Origin: Micromonospora vinacea
GTDB lineage: Bacteria; Actinomycetota; Actinomycetes; Mycobacteriales; Micromonosporaceae
DNA: 64,000 nt
NCBI RefSeq assembly: GCF_015751785.1
Contig: NZ_JADOTY010000001.1
Coordinates: 2,418,001 to 2,482,000 of the forward strand
Direction of reading: 5' to 3'
This document shows, one piece after another, positions 36,290-45,373 of this stretch. Made by a program: the position numbers and the translations under genes. Below the pieces are notes generated by a model. That model worked only from the letters and a program-made list of their open reading frames with translations, did no database searches and was not told where the DNA came from. Numbering within the stretch: position 1 is the first letter of the stretch; every line of letters starts with the position of its first letter.

Positions 36290-36891
36290 TGGAGTTCGCC
36301 GAGGTCGTCCGCCGTCGGCGGATGGTGCGCAACTACGACCCGGACCGCCCGGTCCCGCCCGACGTGGTGGACCGGCTGCTCGACCACGCGGTCCGCGCGC
36401 CGTCTGCCGGCTTCGCCCAGGGCTGGGGTTTCCTGGTGGTGGAGGAGCCGGCCGATCGGGAACGGTTCTGGGCCGCCACCACCCCCGAGGGCGGTGGGCG
36501 GGAGCGCTGGCTCGCCGGCATGCGCCGGGCACCCCTGATCGTGGTGCCGCACGCCAACGAGTCGGCCTACCTGCGGCGGTACGCGGAGCCGGACAAGGGC
36601 TGGACGGATCAGTCAACGGACCGGTGGCCGGTGCCGTACTGGCATGTGGACGCCGGGTTCGCGGCGTTGCTGATGCTGCTCACCGCCGTGGACGAGGGGC
36701 TGGGGGCGTGCTTCTTCGGCATTCCGCCGCAGCGGCTCGCCGCCTACCGGGACGCGTTCGGCGTGCCGGCGGAGTACCAACCCATCGGTGCCGTCACAAT
36801 CGGTTACCGGGCAGCCGACCATCGGTCACCGTCGTTGCGCCGGGGGCGTCGTCCGATGGACGAGGTCGTGCGGCGCGGCCGGTGGAACTGA
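36289..36891 (+). CDS. Nitroreductase family protein
   Basis: The product has 200 residues of the FMN-dependent nitroreductase fold. The N-terminal FMN-binding motif is RRRRMVRNYDPDRPVP, followed by RAPSAGFAQGWGFLVV; the second cofactor region is DEGLGACFFGIPPQRLAAY. It probably reduces a quinone, nitro or enone substrate with NAD(P)H; the natural substrate is not readable. The ATG at 36289 overlaps the epimerase stop (TGATG), so it is translationally coupled. It is the last gene of the pdxH operon. Confidence 0.9.
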   Translation: MEFAEVVRRRRMVRNYDPDRPVPPDVVDRLLDHAVRAPSAGFAQGWGFLVVEEPADRERFWAATTPEGGGRERWLAGMRRAPLIVVPHANESAYLRRYAEPDKGWTDQSTDRWPVPYWHVDAGFAALLMLLTAVDEGLGACFFGIPPQRLAAYRDAFGVPAEYQPIGAVTIGYRAADHRSPSLRRGRRPMDEVVRRGRWN

Positions 36892-37080
36892 GGTCGACGT
36901 CCCGTTCGTCCGGTTGAGGATCGGACGAGCGATAGCGAAACTGACATCAGGGAGCAGAACGCAGCGTGCGCTGGGCGGCTAGGCTGGCACGGTCATCGGG
37001 GTGCCGCGCCGCGCGGTGCTCGCCGCGGCCCGGCTCGGCGCCGTCGGTCGGCCCGGCCACGGGGAGGGGAGCGAGCCGTC

Positions 37081-37386
37081 GTGATCTTCAGAGCGGTCCG
37101 GGACGGGCGTCCCTATCCGGAGCACAATCTGACGCTCAAGCAGTGGGCGGAGATCCCGCCGCGACCACTGCGCCTGGATCAGATGATCACCACCAAGCGC
37201 GAGTTGGCGCTGGACAAGCTCCTCGCCGAGGACTCCACCTTCTACGGTGACCTCTTCCCGCACGTCGTGCAGTGGAACGGCGGGCTCTACCTGGAGGACG
37301 GGCTGCACCGGGCGCTGCGCGCCGCCCTTCAGCAGCGCAACCAGATCCACGCGCGGGTGCTGGTGCTCTCCGAGCCCATCGAGTGA
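37081..37386 (+). CDS. Small conserved protein with ParB-like ending, unknown function
   Basis: The GTG at 37081 follows GGGGAGGGGAG. The product has 101 residues. The end (VQWNGGLYLEDGLHRALRAALQ, read across about 70-91) resembles the DG-x-HR segment of ParB/sulfiredoxin-type domains, while LDQMITTKRELALDKLLAEDST is a conserved-looking helix. I recall close relatives throughout actinomycetes but no established function. It stands alone, 189 bp after the nitroreductase gene. Confidence 0.7.
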   Translation: MIFRAVRDGRPYPEHNLTLKQWAEIPPRPLRLDQMITTKRELALDKLLAEDSTFYGDLFPHVVQWNGGLYLEDGLHRALRAALQQRNQIHARVLVLSEPIE

Positions 37387-37430
37387 CGAGCCCTTCTTTC
37401 CCGCGCTGAACCTTCGTTAGGGTGGCGTCC

Positions 37431-38594
37431 ATGACCGCTGCGCTGGACCTGCTCGACCTGGACCCGTCGCTCAGCGAGGAGGAGCGGCAGATCCGCGACG
37501 TCGTCCGCCAACTCGTCGACGACCGGGTGCGACCCCACGTCGCCGACTGGTACGAGGACGGCAAGGTGCCCGCCCGGGAGCTGGCCCGCGAGTTCGGCAA
37601 GCTCGGCCTGCTCGGCATGCACCTGACCGGCTACGGCTGCGCCGGCGCCTCAGCGGTCGCCTACGGGCTGGCCTGCCAGGAGCTGGAAGCCGGTGACTCC
37701 GGCCTCCGCTCCCTGGTCTCCGTGCAGGGATCGCTGGCCATGTACGCCATCTGGCGGTACGGCAGCGAGGAGCAGAAGCAACGCTGGCTGCCGTCGATGG
37801 CCACCGGTGAGGCGATCGGGTGCTTCGGCCTGACCGAGCCGGACCACGGCTCCGACCCCGCCTCGATGGCCACCCGGGCCCGCCGCGACGGCAACGACTG
37901 GGTGCTCAACGGCGGGAAAATGTGGATCACCAACGCCCCGATCGCGGACGTCGCGGTGATCTGGGCGCGCACCGACGAGGGCGTGCGGGGTTTCGCCGTA
38001 CCCATGGACACACCCGGCGTCACGGCCCGGGAGATCCACCGCAAGATGTCGCTGCGCGCGTCGGTGACCGGCGAGATCGTGCTCGACGACGTCCGGCTCC
38101 CGGCCGACGCCCAACTGCCCGAGGCGGTCGGGCTCAAGGCGCCGCTGAGCTGCCTCACCGAGGCCCGCTACGGCATCGTCTGGGGCGCTGTCGGCGCGGC
38201 CCGCGACTGCCTGGAAACCGCCCTGGCGTACGCGACGACCCGCACCCAGTTCGGTCGCCCACTGGCCGGCTTCCAGCTCACCCAGGCGAAGCTCGCCGAC
38301 ATGGCCGTCGAGCTGGTGAAGGGGCAGTTGCTCGCGCTGCACCTGGGCCGGCTCGCCGACGCCCGGCGGCTGCGGCCCGAGCAGGTCAGCGTGGGCAAAC
38401 TGAACAACGTGCGGGAGGCCCTTTCCATCGCCCGGCAGTGCCGCACCATCCTCGGCGCCAACGGCGTCTCCGGCGAGTACCCGGTGATGCGGCACGCCAA
38501 CAACCTGGAGAGCGTGCTGACCTACGAGGGCACCTCCGAAATCCACCAACTGGTCATCGGGCAGCGGCTGACCGGGCTCTCCGCGTTCGCCTGA
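37431..38594 (+). CDS. Acyl-CoA dehydrogenase, glutaryl-CoA dehydrogenase-like
   Basis: From the ATG at 37431 the product has 387 residues (a GTG at 37422 is in frame). It is an FAD enzyme: CFGLTEPDHGSDPASM and the WITNAPIADVAVIWAR segment bind flavin and substrate, TRTQFGRPLAGFQL is the conserved helix, and the catalytic base is Glu366 in TYEGTSEIHQL. The EARYGIVWGAVGAA stretch and that base position are typical of the glutaryl-CoA dehydrogenase branch. The true substrate is not certain. Confidence 0.92.
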   Translation: MTAALDLLDLDPSLSEEERQIRDVVRQLVDDRVRPHVADWYEDGKVPARELAREFGKLGLLGMHLTGYGCAGASAVAYGLACQELEAGDSGLRSLVSVQGSLAMYAIWRYGSEEQKQRWLPSMATGEAIGCFGLTEPDHGSDPASMATRARRDGNDWVLNGGKMWITNAPIADVAVIWARTDEGVRGFAVPMDTPGVTAREIHRKMSLRASVTGEIVLDDVRLPADAQLPEAVGLKAPLSCLTEARYGIVWGAVGAARDCLETALAYATTRTQFGRPLAGFQLTQAKLADMAVELVKGQLLALHLGRLADARRLRPEQVSVGKLNNVREALSIARQCRTILGANGVSGEYPVMRHANNLESVLTYEGTSEIHQLVIGQRLTGLSAFA

Positions 38595-38693
38595 CCTGCC
38601 CGTTTGTCGCTTCCTGGCGCTCGCCGAGCGACTGTCGTATCGGGGCCGTACCGTCATTGACAGACGACGTGTCTGACGAGGACGGTGAGGGTG

Positions 38694-39533
38694 ATGGCCC
38701 GCGACGCTGGCAGCAACGAGCCCACGAGAGAGTTCCCCGGTTACCCGACCGGTGACGATCTCAAGGCGCGGTCGAGCGCGACACCCGAGTGGAGCACCGA
38801 CACGCCGGGTGGTCCCGCTGATCCTGGTGGTCCCGCTGGTCCTGCTGGGCCCGGTGGCCCGACGAGCGGTGGCGACGGCTCCGGCGGTGGCGGTGGGGCG
38901 GCCCGCGGTCTGCTCCTGCTGCTCGGCGCCGCCGCGCTGGCAGTGGTCGTGCTACTCGGCATTCAGGCGACCGGCATCCTGCCGGAGTTCCGCAACCCGT
39001 TCGCCAAGGAGCAGACCGACCGCAGTCAGCCACCGCTGCTGAAGTCGATCCAGGACCTCAGCCGCTACGTGGCCGCCGAAGGCAACTTCCAGGTCGTTGT
39101 CGACACCCAGAACGACCGGCGCAACGTTCCGGACTTCCTGCTCAACGAGCGCACCCTGTTCGTCGGGGCCGGCAGCGTCGAGGCGTACGTCGACTTCACC
39201 AAGATCGGTGAGGGTGCCATCGTCCAGTCCGCCGACGGCAAGTCCGTCGAGATCAAGCTGCCCGCGCCGCAGCTCGGCGAGACCAACCTCGACATGGAGA
39301 AGAGCTACGTCTTCGCCGAGCAGCGCGGTCTCCTCAACCGACTCGGTGACCTGGTCGGCAACGACCCCAACCGGCAGCAGCAGGTCTACCAGCTCGCCGA
39401 GGACCGGATCACCGCCGCCGCCCGGGACAGCGGGCTCTCCGCCCGCGCCGAGGAGAACACCCGCAAGATGCTGGAAGGGCTGCTCCGCTCCCTCGGCTAC
39501 CAACAGATCACTGTCACCTACATAGCTCCCTGA
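38694..39533 (+). CDS. DUF4230 membrane-anchored protein
   Basis: The ATG at 38694 (GTG 38685 also in frame) gives 279 residues. A cytoplasmic front with a collagen-like Gly-Pro repeat (about 37-60) leads to one hydrophobic helix (about 70-92). The rest is a DUF4230 domain (about 105-279): LLKSIQDLSRYVAAEGNFQV, RTLFVGAGSVEAYVDF, an ELAEDRI-like helix and a final QQITVTYIAP. The family is exported but of unknown function. Transcription ends at a strong hairpin shared with the convergent pspC gene. Confidence 0.88.
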   Translation: MARDAGSNEPTREFPGYPTGDDLKARSSATPEWSTDTPGGPADPGGPAGPAGPGGPTSGGDGSGGGGGAARGLLLLLGAAALAVVVLLGIQATGILPEFRNPFAKEQTDRSQPPLLKSIQDLSRYVAAEGNFQVVVDTQNDRRNVPDFLLNERTLFVGAGSVEAYVDFTKIGEGAIVQSADGKSVEIKLPAPQLGETNLDMEKSYVFAEQRGLLNRLGDLVGNDPNRQQQVYQLAEDRITAAARDSGLSARAEENTRKMLEGLLRSLGYQQITVTYIAP

Positions 39534-39549
39534 CCTGCCCCCGTACGCC

Positions 39550-39587
39550 GAAGCGCCCGCCCCGACTCTCGTCGGAGCGGGCGCTTC
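39550..39587. terminator. Hairpin terminator after the DUF4230 gene
   Basis: GAAGCGCCCGC and CCGAC pair with GTCGG and GCGGGCGCTTC around a 4-nt loop; only one C/A mismatch interrupts 17 positions. It begins 16 nt after the stop. Confidence 0.85.
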
Positions 39588-39614
39588 CGTCTGCCGCCCA
39601 CGCTCAAGATCCGC

Positions 39615-39674
39615 GCAACTTCGGGGATGTTGGTGCCTCAAGCGCCCCCGAGGCAGCAACATCCCTGAAGTTGC
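39615..39674. repeat. Second intergenic inverted repeat, 25-nt arms
   Basis: Arms 39615-39639 and 39650-39674 match at 23 of 25 positions (starting GCAACTTC and ending GAAGTTGC) around a 10-nt loop. It lies between a complete terminator and the 3' end of the PspC gene, so a plain terminator role is not needed for the DUF4230 gene. Composition is less GC-rich than the neighbouring terminator, which suggests a dispersed palindromic element; it may still end pspC transcripts. Confidence 0.75.
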
Positions 39675-39702
39675 CGCCCCAGGGGGCGTGGCCGGGGAGG
39701 GG

Positions 39703-39912
39703 TCAGTGGCCGGTGGAGGCCAGGTAGCGGTCCTCGTTCGGCATCAGCACCCACAGGATCAGGTAGACGATCACCTGGGTGCCGGGCAGCAGCAGCGACA
39801 GCAGGAACAGCAGCCGGACCATTCCGGCCGACATGCCGAACCGCCGTCCGAGGCCGGCGCAGACACCGGCGATCATGCGCCCCTCGCGGGGCCGGACCAG
39901 TTTGCGACTCAT
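39703..39912 (-). CDS. PspC domain protein
   Basis: From the ATG at 39912 (GGAG seven nt ahead) the product has 69 residues: RPREGRMIAGVCAGLGRRFGM and a transmembrane segment LLFLLSLLLPGTQVIVYLI, the PspC domain alone. PspC proteins act in envelope stress responses; in actinomycetes single-domain forms are common and uncharacterised. The end is PNEDRYLASTGH. Confidence 0.87.
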   Translation of the reverse strand: MSRKLVRPREGRMIAGVCAGLGRRFGMSAGMVRLLFLLSLLLPGTQVIVYLILWVLMPNEDRYLASTGH

Positions 39913-40196
39913 CGTCGTACTCCCACTCTGCGGCGGTGCGCCGCGTCTGCAATCCACGGTAGAAAGGGATGGCCACCTCGCCCTCGGTCCCGAGGAGGAG
40001 CGGCAACCCGTGGACCCGTAGGTGCTTTACCCGGGCGGCCCCCCGCTGACGCCTCCCCGAGCCACCACCCGCCGGCGAGCGGGCGCGGGCGGGAGACGGT
40101 GGTCGGGTGTTCACGTCCCGGACCGGGTGGGCGGTGAGCTGGGCAGGTAGGCTGGCTGATCGGCCTTCCACACCCCGGAGGGCCGGTACCCCATAC

Positions 40197-40264
40197 CCCG
40201 GACGGTCACCATCGGGGCCGCCAGATCGGTGGTCACGACCCGTCCGGGTCCCGTACGCCGGGAC
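40197..40264 (+). promoter_or_regulatory. Structured leader before sdaA
   Basis: In the 372-bp gap ahead of sdaA, CCCGGACGG (40197-40205) can pair with CCGTCCGGG (40240-40248), with an inner stem CACCATC/GAT-GGTG. A second hairpin, GTCCC (40249-40253) with GGGAC (40260-40264), follows directly. They end 20 nt before the start codon. They may affect translation or be a leader; no known riboswitch class was matched. Confidence 0.35.
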
Positions 40265-40284
40265 GACGGCGAGGAAGCGCAGCC

Positions 40285-41655
40285 ATGATCAGTGTTTTCG
40301 ACCTCTTCAGCGTCGGTATCGGGCCGTCCAGCTCGCACACGGTGGGGCCGATGCGGGCCGCGCGTACGTTCGTCGGTGGGTTGAAGGCCGACGGGCTGCT
40401 CACGGACACGGCGCGGGTGCAGGCCGAGTTGTTCGGTTCGCTGGGTGCCACAGGGCATGGCCACGGCAGTGACCGGGCGGTGCTGCTGGGGTTGGCCGGG
40501 GAGTCCCCGGAGACGGTCGACACGGACACCGTTGGTCCTCGGGTCGAGCGGATCCGGGCCGAGCGGCGGATCGACATCCTCGACGCGCATGAGATCGACT
40601 TCGACCCGGACCGGGACCTGACGCTGCACCGCCGCCGGTCGTTGCCGTACCACCCGAACGGGATGACCTTCGTGGCGTACGACCGGGCCGGTGCCGTGCT
40701 GCGCAGCCGCACCTACTACTCCGTCGGTGGCGGGTTCGTGGTGGACGAGGCGGCGGCGGGGGCGGACCGGATCAAGCCGGACAGCACAGTGGTGCGGTAC
40801 CCCTTCCTGACCGGGGCGCAGCTGCTCGACGTCACCACCCGCACCGGGTTGTCGATCAGCGAGGTGATGTTGGCCAACGAGCGTTCCTGGCGCAGCGAGG
40901 CGGACATCCGGGCCGGTCTGCTGGAGATCTGGCGGGTGATGCAGGAGTGCGTGGAGCGCGGCTGCGAGCGGGACGGCGTACTCCCCGGGGGGTTGAAGGT
41001 CCGGCGGCGCGCGGCGGAGCTGCGGCGCGGCCTGGAGGCGGAGGTCGGGACGGCCGACCCGCTGCACGCCATGGACTGGGTGACGTTGTTCGCGCTCGCC
41101 GTCAACGAGGAGAACGCCGCGGGTGGCCGGGTGGTCACCGCGCCGACGAACGGCGCGGCCGGGATCATTCCGGCGGTGCTGCACTACTACACCCGGTTCG
41201 TGCCGGGCGCCGATGACGAGGGCGTGGTGCGGTTCCTGCTGACGGCCGGGGCGATCGGCGTGTTGTTCAAGGAGAACGCCTCGATCTCGGGCGCCGAGGT
41301 GGGTTGCCAGGGCGAGGTCGGTTCGGCGTGTTCGATGGCGGCGGCGGGGCTGGCCGAGGCGCTCGGTGGCACCCCGGAGCAGGTGGAGAACGCGGCCGAG
41401 ATCGGGATGGAGCACAACCTCGGGTTGACGTGTGACCCGGTGGGTGGCCTGGTGCAGATCCCCTGCATCGAGCGGAACGCGGTGGCTAGCATCAAGGCGA
41501 TCACGGCTGCCCGGTTGGCGCTGCGCGGCGACGGGGTGCACAAGGTGTCGCTGGACAAGGTCATCAAGACCATGCGGGAGACGGGCGCCGACATGAAGGT
41601 CAAGTACAAGGAGACGGCGCGTGGCGGTCTGGCCGTCAACGTGATCGAGTGCTGA
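40285..41655 (+). CDS. sdaA: L-serine ammonia-lyase, iron-sulfur-dependent, single-chain
   Basis: The enzyme deaminates serine to pyruvate and ammonia. The product has 456 residues: the small (beta) domain (about 1-160) with [16 protein letters not shown], then the large (alpha) domain. Cysteines Cys341, Cys383 and Cys394 ([28 protein letters not shown]) have the spacing of the three ligands of the [4Fe-4S] cluster in type 2 enzymes. Cys349 is the extra cysteine near them. A hairpin-forming leader precedes it. Confidence 0.95.
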   Translation: MISVFDLFSVGIGPSSSHTVGPMRAARTFVGGLKADGLLTDTARVQAELFGSLGATGHGHGSDRAVLLGLAGESPETVDTDTVGPRVERIRAERRIDILDAHEIDFDPDRDLTLHRRRSLPYHPNGMTFVAYDRAGAVLRSRTYYSVGGGFVVDEAAAGADRIKPDSTVVRYPFLTGAQLLDVTTRTGLSISEVMLANERSWRSEADIRAGLLEIWRVMQECVERGCERDGVLPGGLKVRRRAAELRRGLEAEVGTADPLHAMDWVTLFALAVNEENAAGGRVVTAPTNGAAGIIPAVLHYYTRFVPGADDEGVVRFLLTAGAIGVLFKENASISGAEVGCQGEVGSACSMAAAGLAEALGGTPEQVENAAEIGMEHNLGLTCDPVGGLVQIPCIERNAVASIKAITAARLALRGDGVHKVSLDKVIKTMRETGADMKVKYKETARGGLAVNVIEC

Positions 41656-41726
41656 GTCCGGTCGATTCGGGGCAATCGTTCACCGACTGCTAACCTGTCG
41701 TCCGTTTCAGGAGGCGGGAGGCTGCG

Positions 41727-42554
41727 GTGACCTCTGGCGTCGCGGCGTTGTGGTCGCACCGCAACTCGCTGCGCATCCTGGTCAGGCGCGATCTTGCGGT
41801 CAAGTACCAGCAGTCCGTGCTGGGCTACTTCTGGTCGTTGATCGAGCCGCTCGGCATGGGCGCCATCTACTGGTTCGTCTTCGGGGTGCTCTACTCCCGG
41901 GACACCGGTCGGCACCTCGGTGAGGCGGCCGGGTCGTACCCGTTGTTCCTGATCACCGGCATCTTCGCCTGGATGTGGACCAGTTCGGCGCTGAGCGAGG
42001 CGACGAACGCGCTGACCGGCCAGTCCCGGCTGATCACCACGATGAACGTGCCGCGTCAGGTCTTTCCGATCGGCCGGGTCACGGGCCGGTTCGCCGAGTA
42101 CGCGGCCGGCCTTCCGATCCTGATCGCCATCGCGGTGATCTACGCGGTGCACGGTCGGATCCACCCCGGCTGGTCGCTGCTCTCCCTGCCGCTCGCGGTG
42201 GCCGTCCAAGCGGTCCTGTTGACCGGGCTCGCCCTGCTGCTGTCCGCGTGGAACGTGCTGATGCGCGACGTGGAACGGTTGATGCGGCTGATCATCCGGG
42301 TGCTCTTCTACGCCACGCCGATCATCTATCCGCTGAGCCTGGTCCGGGAGTCAGGGCTGCCCGGCTGGTTGAAGGTGGTGTACGAGCTGAACCCGCTGGT
42401 CGGGATCTTCCAGCTGCACCACGCGATCTGGTACCCGGACGAGTTCCCGGACGCCCGGCTGCTCGCCACCACGATCGTCGGAAGTGTGCTGGTGCTGGCC
42501 GCCGGTTGGTGGTCGTTCCGCCGGTTGGAGCCAGCCGTGCTCAAGGAGCTCTGA
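41727..42554 (+). CDS. ABC-2 polysaccharide exporter permease (Wzm/TagG-like)
   Basis: The product has 275 residues with six hydrophobic segments and an N-terminal amphipathic region (LRILVRRDLAVKYQQSVLGYFWS) typical of Wzm/TagG permeases that export polymers such as wall teichoic acid or O-antigen. The WNVLMRDVERLMRLIIRVLFYATPIIY stretch (read across about 175-200) is the other signature. It begins a run of four genes whose gaps are 1, -4 and 14 bp, all about surface polymer synthesis and export. The start is the GTG at 41727 after GGAGGCGGG. Confidence 0.92.
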   Translation: MTSGVAALWSHRNSLRILVRRDLAVKYQQSVLGYFWSLIEPLGMGAIYWFVFGVLYSRDTGRHLGEAAGSYPLFLITGIFAWMWTSSALSEATNALTGQSRLITTMNVPRQVFPIGRVTGRFAEYAAGLPILIAIAVIYAVHGRIHPGWSLLSLPLAVAVQAVLLTGLALLLSAWNVLMRDVERLMRLIIRVLFYATPIIYPLSLVRESGLPGWLKVVYELNPLVGIFQLHHAIWYPDEFPDARLLATTIVGSVLVLAAGWWSFRRLEPAVLKEL

Positions 42555-42555
42555 C

Positions 42556-43302
42556 GTGGCCGCGCCGATCATCGAGGCGGACGGCCTGGGCATCCGGTTC
42601 GTCCGCAACCGTCGCCGCCAACTGCGGCTGCGCGAGTTGTTCATCCACCGGGGCGCCCGTGGTGCGTTGCCCGGCCAGTTCTGGCCGCTGCGGGACGTGT
42701 CGTTCAGCATCGAGCCCGGCGAGACCGTCGGGGTGATCGGCCGCAACGGCACCGGCAAGAGCACACTGCTGCGGCTCATCGCCGGGGTGCTCATTCCGGA
42801 CGAGGGCGGCATCCGGGTGCACGGCGCGGTGGCGCCGCTGCTGGAGTTGTCAGCCGGTTTCTCCAACGACCTGACCGGGCGGGAGAACCTGCACCTGGTC
42901 GGTGGGCTGCACGGACTGTCGACGAGCTACCTGAAACGGCACTTCGACGAGATCGTCGAGTTCGCCGGTGAACAGGTGGAACGGGCCATCGACACGTCGG
43001 TCCGGCACTACTCGTCGGGAATGAAGGTGCGGCTGGGTTTCGCGATCATCTCGCACCTGCCGCACCCGATCCTGCTGATGGACGAGGTGACCGCGGTCGG
43101 GGACGCGGAGTTCCGCAAGAAGTGTTACGCGACTATTGATCGTCTGCTCGGGGAGGGGCGCACGCTGGTGCTGGTGTCACACAACGAAAAGGACCTGACC
43201 CGGTTCTGCCGTCGGGGGTTGTACCTCGACGCGGGCCGGTTGACGCTCGACGGCACCATCGCCGAGGCGCTCGACGCGTACCACGCCGCGGTTCCGCGGT
43301 GA
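42556..43302 (+). CDS. ABC-2 polysaccharide exporter ATPase (Wzt/TagH-like)
   Basis: The GTG at 42556 lies 1 nt after the permease stop, giving 248 residues. Walker A is GRNGTGKS (62-69), the signature is YSSGM (152-156, typical of polysaccharide exporters instead of LSGGQ) and Walker B is ILLMDE (172-177). There is no long C-terminal polymer-binding domain as in some Wzt proteins. With the permease it powers export of a lipid-linked polymer. Its stop overlaps the next gene as GTGA. Confidence 0.93.
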   Translation: MAAPIIEADGLGIRFVRNRRRQLRLRELFIHRGARGALPGQFWPLRDVSFSIEPGETVGVIGRNGTGKSTLLRLIAGVLIPDEGGIRVHGAVAPLLELSAGFSNDLTGRENLHLVGGLHGLSTSYLKRHFDEIVEFAGEQVERAIDTSVRHYSSGMKVRLGFAIISHLPHPILLMDEVTAVGDAEFRKKCYATIDRLLGEGRTLVLVSHNEKDLTRFCRRGLYLDAGRLTLDGTIAEALDAYHAAVPR

Positions 43303-45359
43303 CGCTCGCGATCGTGCTCGCCGCCGGGACGCCCGCGGCGGGCCTGACCACTGCGAACGGTGAGCCGCTGGCCGACCGCCTGGCCGCCCAGTTGCGCCTG
43401 GCCGGGGCGGACGAGGTGCGCTTCGCCGCCAACCTCGACGAGCTGACCGACCTGGTCGCCACCGCTACCGCCCCCGTGCTGATCACCGGCACCGACCTGG
43501 TGGCGCACACCGCCGTACTGCGGCACCTGGCCACCAGCCCGGTGGGCCCCACCGTGGCGCTGGTGCTCGGCGACCCGCCGGTGCCCGGTCGGACCGCCGT
43601 GCGGGAAGAGCGCGGCCAGGTGGTCGACGCGGGCGCGTTGGACGCCCTCGACGGGGCCGCCACCGGCGTGTTCGGCGGCGCGCTGCGGGTCGGCGTGGAC
43701 GACCTGCCGACCCTCGCGGCCGCCGCCCGGGCCGCCGCGTCCGGGATGCTCCCCGTGGCCGCCCCGATCGGCCCGGCCGGCGACGTGGCGCCGCTGCCGG
43801 CGACCGGCGGCGCCGGGTCCGGGGGATCGGTCGCGGCCGGTGGCCCCGGGTCCGCCGTGGACCGGCTCTTCGCGGGTCTCGCGGCGCTCGGCACCCTGAT
43901 CTTCGCCCAGCGGGTACGCCTGCTCGTCGCCCACCGGATCGAGGACCAGGCCGGGCTGACCGCTGCCGAGGCGGCGGTGACCGCTGTCGACGAGGACCGG
44001 GCGGAGCTGCGGCTGTCGGTGAAGGAGAAGGACGACTTCTTCTCCACCTACTTCGTCAGCACCTGGTCGCCGTACGTGGTCCAGCTCTCGGCCCGGCTCC
44101 GGCTCACCCCGACCGGGGTGACGGTGATCTCGGTGCTCTTCGCGTTGGGCGCGGCGGTGCTGTTCGGGGTCGGTGGGCGGCCCGCGCTGGTCGGTGGCGC
44201 GGTGCTGCTCTACCTGGGCTTCGTGCTGGACTGCGTGGACGGGCAGTTGGCCCGTTACACCCGGCACTTCAGCGCCTGGGGTGGCTGGCTGGACACGATG
44301 GCGGACCGGGCCAAGGAGTACCTGGTCTACGCCGGGCTGGGCTTCGGGGTGAGCCACGCCGGGCTGGGCAACGGGTGGGCGCTCGCGATCGCCGCGATGA
44401 CGTTGCAGACCGTCCGGCACATGACCGACACCTGGTACGGGGTGCTGCACGACGAGGCGGCCCGCCGGCCGCGTACGGCGACGAACGCCAGCGGCGGGAT
44501 CGGTGACCGGCTCAACGCGGCGTCGACCAGGGTGCAGGCGGACACCGGGTCGGTGTCGTACTGGCTGAAGCGGACAGTGGTCTTCCCGATCGGTGAGCGG
44601 TGGGCGCTGATCGCGCTGACCGTGGCGCTGTTCAACCCGCTGGTGAGCCTGATCGCCGTGCTGGTCTGGGGGGTGCTGGCGTTCGCGTACACCGGGGCGC
44701 TGCGGACGCTGCGGGCCCGCTGGATGTGGGTGCCGGTGCTGGACACCGTCGACGCCACCCTGCACCGCGACGACGGGCCGCTGGCCCGCTGGTTGCCGGT
44801 GGTCCGCCCGATGGGGCCGCTGACCCTGGCGGTGATCGCCGCGCTCGGACCGGCGGTGCTGCTGGTCGGGGCGCTGCTGAGTGACGCGCCCGATGGGCTG
44901 CGTTGGGCGGTGCCGGTGGCGCTGCTGGTGCTGCTGGTAGGTGGCCTGGGCGCCGGGGCGGCGCACAACGGTCCGCTGGACTGGCTGGTGCCGGCGGCGT
45001 TGCGGGCCGCCGAGTACCTGTTCGCCATCGCGGTCGGGGTGGTTGGCGCGGCGCCCGGCTGGCTGATCTTCGGGTACGTCTTCGTGCTGACCGTGCACCA
45101 CTACGACCTGACGGCCCGGCTGGAGAAGCGACAGGCGGCACCGCCCCTGCACGCGGCGACGCTGGGCTGGGACGGGCGCTCGGTGCTGTTGGCCCTCGCG
45201 GCGATCGCCGGTATTGCGGGTATCGGACTGGCTACACTCGGTGCGTACCTTCTCGTGGTTTTCGTGGTGAGCGTCGTCCTGGCCTGGTTCGTGCGACCGG
45301 CCCGTAGCGCGCGGGCGTCGGTGGCGCCGGCGGGCGCTGGAGGTGCCGCGCCGCGCTGA
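43299..45359 (+). CDS. DUF5941 protein: CDP-alcohol phosphotransferase with nucleotidyltransferase-like N-terminus
   Basis: The product has 686 residues. About 1-170 resembles a sugar-nucleotidyltransferase fold (AIVLAAG at the start), but the usual G-x-G-x-R loop after LAAG is missing, so it may be inactive. About 250-420 is a membrane CDP-alcohol phosphotransferase with the full motif D314-G-x2-A-R319-x8-G328-x3-D332-x3-D336. About 430-686 holds more hydrophobic segments. It should join an alcohol phosphate to a CDP-activated substrate to build a lipid or polymer linkage. The GTG start overlaps the ATPase stop by 4 bp. Confidence 0.88.
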   Translation: MTLAIVLAAGTPAAGLTTANGEPLADRLAAQLRLAGADEVRFAANLDELTDLVATATAPVLITGTDLVAHTAVLRHLATSPVGPTVALVLGDPPVPGRTAVREERGQVVDAGALDALDGAATGVFGGALRVGVDDLPTLAAAARAAASGMLPVAAPIGPAGDVAPLPATGGAGSGGSVAAGGPGSAVDRLFAGLAALGTLIFAQRVRLLVAHRIEDQAGLTAAEAAVTAVDEDRAELRLSVKEKDDFFSTYFVSTWSPYVVQLSARLRLTPTGVTVISVLFALGAAVLFGVGGRPALVGGAVLLYLGFVLDCVDGQLARYTRHFSAWGGWLDTMADRAKEYLVYAGLGFGVSHAGLGNGWALAIAAMTLQTVRHMTDTWYGVLHDEAARRPRTATNASGGIGDRLNAASTRVQADTGSVSYWLKRTVVFPIGERWALIALTVALFNPLVSLIAVLVWGVLAFAYTGALRTLRARWMWVPVLDTVDATLHRDDGPLARWLPVVRPMGPLTLAVIAALGPAVLLVGALLSDAPDGLRWAVPVALLVLLVGGLGAGAAHNGPLDWLVPAALRAAEYLFAIAVGVVGAAPGWLIFGYVFVLTVHHYDLTARLEKRQAAPPLHAATLGWDGRSVLLALAAIAGIAGIGLATLGAYLLVVFVVSVVLAWFVRPARSARASVAPAGAGGAAPR

Positions 45360-45373
45360 CGGAGGGCGGCCGG

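Noticed and set aside
40120..40284. Possible glycine or serine riboswitch before sdaA
   Set aside because: Stems are present but the conserved core of the glycine riboswitch could not be found; kept only as a structured leader.
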